DNA of 64,000 nucleotides from Sulfitobacter brevis. GTDB taxonomy: Bacteria > Pseudomonadota > Alphaproteobacteria > Rhodobacterales > Rhodobacteraceae. This document shows, one piece after another, positions 61,640 to 64,000 of the stretch (position 1 is the first letter of the stretch; each line of letters opens with the position of its first letter). A program made the position numbers and the translations under genes. The notes beneath the pieces are model-generated. The model had not been told where the DNA came from and did not search any database. It was given only the letters and a program-made list of their open reading frames with translations. The DNA lies in NCBI RefSeq assembly GCF_900112755.1, contig NZ_FOMW01000010.1, positions 62,001-126,000 on the forward strand, given 5' to 3'.

Positions 61640-62428
61640 TCAGTCTTCGGCGCGGTGTTTGGACCACAGATCAGGGCGGCGTGTCCGGGTGAGATCTTCG
61701 GATTGCGCGCGGCGCCATTTGGCGATTTCGGCGTGGTTGCCTGACATAAGGACCGGCGGGATTTCGCGGTCCTCCCAGTTGGCTGGACGGGTGTACTGCG
61801 GATGCTCGAGCAGGCCGTTGGCGTGGCTCTCCTCCACGGCGCTCTCGGCATTGCCAAGCACGCCGGGCAACAGGCGCACAGTGGCGTCGAGCATGGCGAG
61901 GGCCGCGATTTCACCACCGGTCATGACAAAATCGCCAAGGCTGACTTCGGTGATGCCGAAATGTTCGATTACCCGCTCGTCGACGCCCTCAAAACGACCA
62001 CAGAGCAGGGTGACACCGGCTGAATGGGACAGGTCTTGCGCCATGGCATGATCAAAGCGGCGGCCACGCGGCGACATATACAGGATCGGCCAGCGTCCGT
62101 GGGCATGTGTTTGGGCGGCAGCCAAGGCAGGACCGACCACATCGGCACGCAGCACCATGCCTGCGCCGCCGCCCGCAGGGGTGTCATCGACGTTGCGGTG
62201 TTTGCCGATGCCATATTCACGCAGGTCGTGAGTGTGGAGTTGCCAACGGCCTTCCTGCAGCGCCTTGCCCGTCAGGCTGGCGCCCAAGGCACCGGGAAAG
62301 AGGTCGGGAAACAGGGTGACGACCCGTGCTTGCCAGATGTCGGCGTAGTCAGGCGTGTTCTGCATCAACTCGCGGGGTTTGAGCGTTTCGCGGATTGACT
62401 GGCGGCCATGGGAGCGGGGCGGCTTCAT
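61640..62428 (-). CDS. trmD: tRNA (guanine-N1-)-methyltransferase TrmD
   Basis: Methylates G37 of tRNAs with a G36 to prevent frameshifting. The 262-residue chain has the SPOUT trefoil-knot parts: VVTLFPDLFPGALGASLTGK (substrate side), NVDDTPAGGGAGMVLRADVV, ILYMSPRGRRFDHAMAQDL and LLCGRFEGVDERVIEHFG (SAM site), and SLGDFVMTGGEIAALAMLDA. The ATG at 62428 overlaps the stop of the sulfotransferase-like gene by four bases. An internal ATG at codon 22 would be the family's more usual start, so the first ~21 residues are uncertain. Confidence 0.96.
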   Translation of the reverse strand: MKPPRSHGRQSIRETLKPRELMQNTPDYADIWQARVVTLFPDLFPGALGASLTGKALQEGRWQLHTHDLREYGIGKHRNVDDTPAGGGAGMVLRADVVGPALAAAQTHAHGRWPILYMSPRGRRFDHAMAQDLSHSAGVTLLCGRFEGVDERVIEHFGITEVSLGDFVMTGGEIAALAMLDATVRLLPGVLGNAESAVEESHANGLLEHPQYTRPANWEDREIPPVLMSGNHAEIAKWRRAQSEDLTRTRRPDLWSKHRAED

Positions 62429-63213
62429 AGCGCCCGCGCCCGTTCGAGTATCGCTTTTTTTGCGGCGTTTCGGGCCTCGGCCCCGTCGTGGGTTCGGTTC
62501 ACGTGCAACATCTCTTGTAATACATCAACGCCCAGCCGCGGGTTGGCGGCAAGCACGGAGGTCAGACCACTGCGCAGAGACAGGGGTAAATCGCACAGGT
62601 CCAGCAGCGGGTCGGCGGGGCCAAGCGGCAGATCGCGGCAGTCTTCGAGTGCGGCGGATTGCACGCGGCAGGGCACGCGGCTGGCGATATCGCTTACCAT
62701 ATCCTCTAGCGCGGCGGCCTTGTGATAGCGGGCGCGGAAATCATCAAAGCCCAACGTCATGCCGGAGGCTTTGACATGCTCCCAATAGGCCGAAGCCAGC
62801 CATGCATCCGCGCTGCGGGTCGAGAGGTAGATCACAATCTCGGCGGCGGGGAAGCGGCTGCTCATAATCTCCCACATCGCATAGAGCAGAACGGGTGCGG
62901 CGCTGTAATCATCAAGATCACCGCGCCCGGGAAGATGGCCCGCGAGCTCTTCGGCAGAGATGACCAGCGTGCGGCGCGGCATGCCCGGCAGGTCCTCCAT
63001 TAGGGTCTCGAACCGGTCCTGTACCTTGATCAGGGTCAGCGGGTCGCGCCAAGTGGAATAGCCCCGCGTGGCATGGATCAGCTCGGGCATATGCCAACGC
63101 AGACGCAGTGCGACATGCTGCTTTAGCGCAACACGGTTTTCGCGCAGGGTCTGCTGCACCGACGTCGTGCCGGTTTTATGAAAGCCTGCGTGCAGGACAA
63201 TCCGGCGCGGCAT
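62425..63213 (-). CDS. Sulfotransferase-like protein between rimM and trmD
   Basis: A 262-residue protein with an N-terminal P-loop of the PAPS-dependent sulfotransferase type, IVLHAGFHKTGTTSVQQTLR (about 5-24), and a second conserved piece, EIVIYLSTRSADAWLASAYW (about 124-143), that matches the 3'-phosphate-binding strand-loop-helix with RxxDAWLxS. The C-terminal half is not recognisable. Its acceptor is unknown. Both ends overlap neighbours (TAATG with rimM, ATGA with trmD), so it is made from the translation-gene operon. Confidence 0.8.
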   Translation of the reverse strand: MPRRIVLHAGFHKTGTTSVQQTLRENRVALKQHVALRLRWHMPELIHATRGYSTWRDPLTLIKVQDRFETLMEDLPGMPRRTLVISAEELAGHLPGRGDLDDYSAAPVLLYAMWEIMSSRFPAAEIVIYLSTRSADAWLASAYWEHVKASGMTLGFDDFRARYHKAAALEDMVSDIASRVPCRVQSAALEDCRDLPLGPADPLLDLCDLPLSLRSGLTSVLAANPRLGVDVLQEMLHVNRTHDGAEARNAAKKAILERARAL

Positions 63214-63761
63214 TAGTCCCCGTCCGCTTCACCGGTGACTGGCACGGGGTCCTTGTCGGGGAGGATCCCGGCGGGCGGGTCGGCGATGATACGGCCCGAG
63301 GCCAGATCGACCGTGGGCACGGCGGCCTTGGTAAAGGGCAGGAATGTGGTGTTGGTCACGCCTGCCAGTTGCATCTCCAACAGATCATCAGCGCCGTGGT
63401 TCTGCACAGTTTTGACGCGGCCCAGCAGCACGCCGCCGGTGTCATAGACCTCAAGCCCGATCAGATCGGCATGATAGAATTCATCGTCCGGCAGGGAGGG
63501 CAACTGGTCCCGCTCGGCATAAAGCTGGGTGCCGCGCAGGGCGTCGGCATCTTCTTTGGTGGCAATCTCGGCAATGCGCGCGGCAAACCCGTGTTTTACC
63601 TGATGCAGCAGCGCCAGCGAATACTGGGTACTACGGTCCTCGGACCAAAGCGGGGTATAGGTTTCGATGTCTTCAGGCACCGCGCAAAAGCTTTTTACGC
63701 GCACTTCGCCGCGTACGCCGTAAGAGCCCGCGATGGCCCCGACACAGATGAGATCGGTCAT
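63213..63761 (-). CDS. rimM: Ribosome maturation factor RimM
   Basis: A 182-residue factor that helps mature the 30S head with S19. The N-terminal RimM domain starts [20 protein letters not shown] (about 4-23); the PRC-barrel follows at [20 protein letters not shown], with GADDLLEM and [20 protein letters not shown]. The ATG at 63761 overlaps the stop of the small upstream gene; the ATG at 63800 is rejected because homologues begin near TDLICVGAI. Confidence 0.96.
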   Translation of the reverse strand: MTDLICVGAIAGSYGVRGEVRVKSFCAVPEDIETYTPLWSEDRSTQYSLALLHQVKHGFAARIAEIATKEDADALRGTQLYAERDQLPSLPDDEFYHADLIGLEVYDTGGVLLGRVKTVQNHGADDLLEMQLAGVTNTTFLPFTKAAVPTVDLASGRIIADPPAGILPDKDPVPVTGEADGD

Positions 63762-63907
63762 TGTAGCAACTCCGAGTTTACGCAGATCGTGCCGGTCCAC
63801 TGGCCTTCGCCAGACTTACATTCGGCACGCATTTGTTTGCGATCATATGTGATGCCGAAGCTGAACCCGATAGCGAAAATGAACAAAAGGAAAATCAGGC
63901 GAAACAT
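63758..63907 (-). CDS. Small single-pass membrane protein gene upstream of rimM
   Basis: A 49-residue frame: a hydrophobic N-terminal helix ([20 protein letters not shown]), then a polar tail with two cysteines ([19 protein letters not shown]). The stop TGA overlaps the rimM ATG (ATGA) and its ATG overlaps the stop of the gene before it (TGATG), which is strong evidence that it is translated. The cysteine pair and CxSGEGxWxGxxC pattern suggest a periplasmic disulfide loop. I do not recognise the family. Confidence 0.75.
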   Translation of the reverse strand: MFRLIFLLFIFAIGFSFGITYDRKQMRAECKSGEGQWTGTICVNSELLQ

Positions 63908-64000
63908 CAGCGGCTCTCTATTTTGAGGCTCGGGGCGCGGACCTCCCAGCCTTTGGTTTCGAGTTCGGGCGTGGTTGTATTTTCAGAGGGCCAGCCGAGG
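63907..64000 (-). CDS. 3' end of an unidentified gene
   Basis: An open minus-strand frame enters from the right edge and encodes a C-terminus of about 30 residues (ending TKGWEVRAPSLKIESR). The stop TGA overlaps the ATG of the 49-residue membrane-protein gene. Too little is present to identify it; in related genomes this position near rpsP-rimM varies. Confidence 0.55.
   Translation of the reverse strand, partial: LGWPSENTTTPELETKGWEVRAPSLKIESR

Overview
The window looks like a chromosomal segment of a marine alphaproteobacterium of the Rhodobacterales, most likely the Roseobacter group. This rests on alphaproteobacterial marker genes seen in translation: the MinD-like division ATPase MipZ, the cell-cycle regulator TrcR (DUF1013), COQ9, a membrane-anchored CycM-type cytochrome c, an ECF biotin transporter BioMNY, TRAP transporters and a compact 4.5S SRP RNA. 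Base composition is evenly GC-rich. I saw no insertion sequence, prophage, CRISPR array or replication origin. The genus cannot be fixed from the sequence alone.

Layout. 1-5.1 kb: the 3' part of pheT, a YtoQ-like gene, a glutathione transferase, mscL, and alanine dehydrogenase divergent from its Lrp-type regulator. 5.2-13.3 kb: COQ9, then bioMNY, which meets head-on a two-gene thiolase/acyl-CoA-ligase operon resembling Bacillus yhfS/yhfT; then a quinone oxidoreductase and a MarR-MFS efflux pair. 13.4-22.8 kb: housekeeping genes, namely RNase T2, trcR, dnaX-ybaB-recR, a DUF202 gene interrupted by an amber codon, a YpfJ-type metalloprotease, SRP RNA, nudC, an SRPBCC protein, pheA and cycM. 22.9-34.6 kb: the yejABEF peptide ABC transporter, a SPOR-domain D,D-carboxypeptidase, a HAD phosphatase, clpS, an RsmC-like methyltransferase, an SDR-like protein, a fasciclin protein and tRNA-Met.

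34.7-50.3 kb is the main catabolic island: an aerobic benzoyl-CoA (box) cluster. A TRAP transporter with two tandem DctP receptors presumably imports the aromatic acid. Two aryl-CoA ligases activate it, BoxA/BoxB epoxidise benzoyl-CoA, BoxC opens the ring, and a thioesterase, an alpha/beta hydrolase and a small 3-hydroxyacyl-CoA dehydrogenase domain accompany them. BoxR, an XRE/shikimate-kinase fusion, is the likely benzoyl-CoA-responsive repressor. TGCA-N6-TGCA-like elements precede several blocks. The semialdehyde dehydrogenase BoxD/BoxZ is not in the window.

50.3-58.5 kb: an orphan Tat-secreted peptide-type binding protein, then a minus-strand homogentisate operon (hmgA, fahA, an atypical metallo-beta-lactamase-fold protein, an FAD monooxygenase, DUF2783) with a divergent MarR regulator. 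58.5-64 kb: a DMT exporter, mipZ, and the rplS-rpmE and rimM-trmD translation genes. A sulfotransferase-like gene sits between rimM and trmD, and a previously untracked 49-codon membrane-protein gene overlaps the rimM start.
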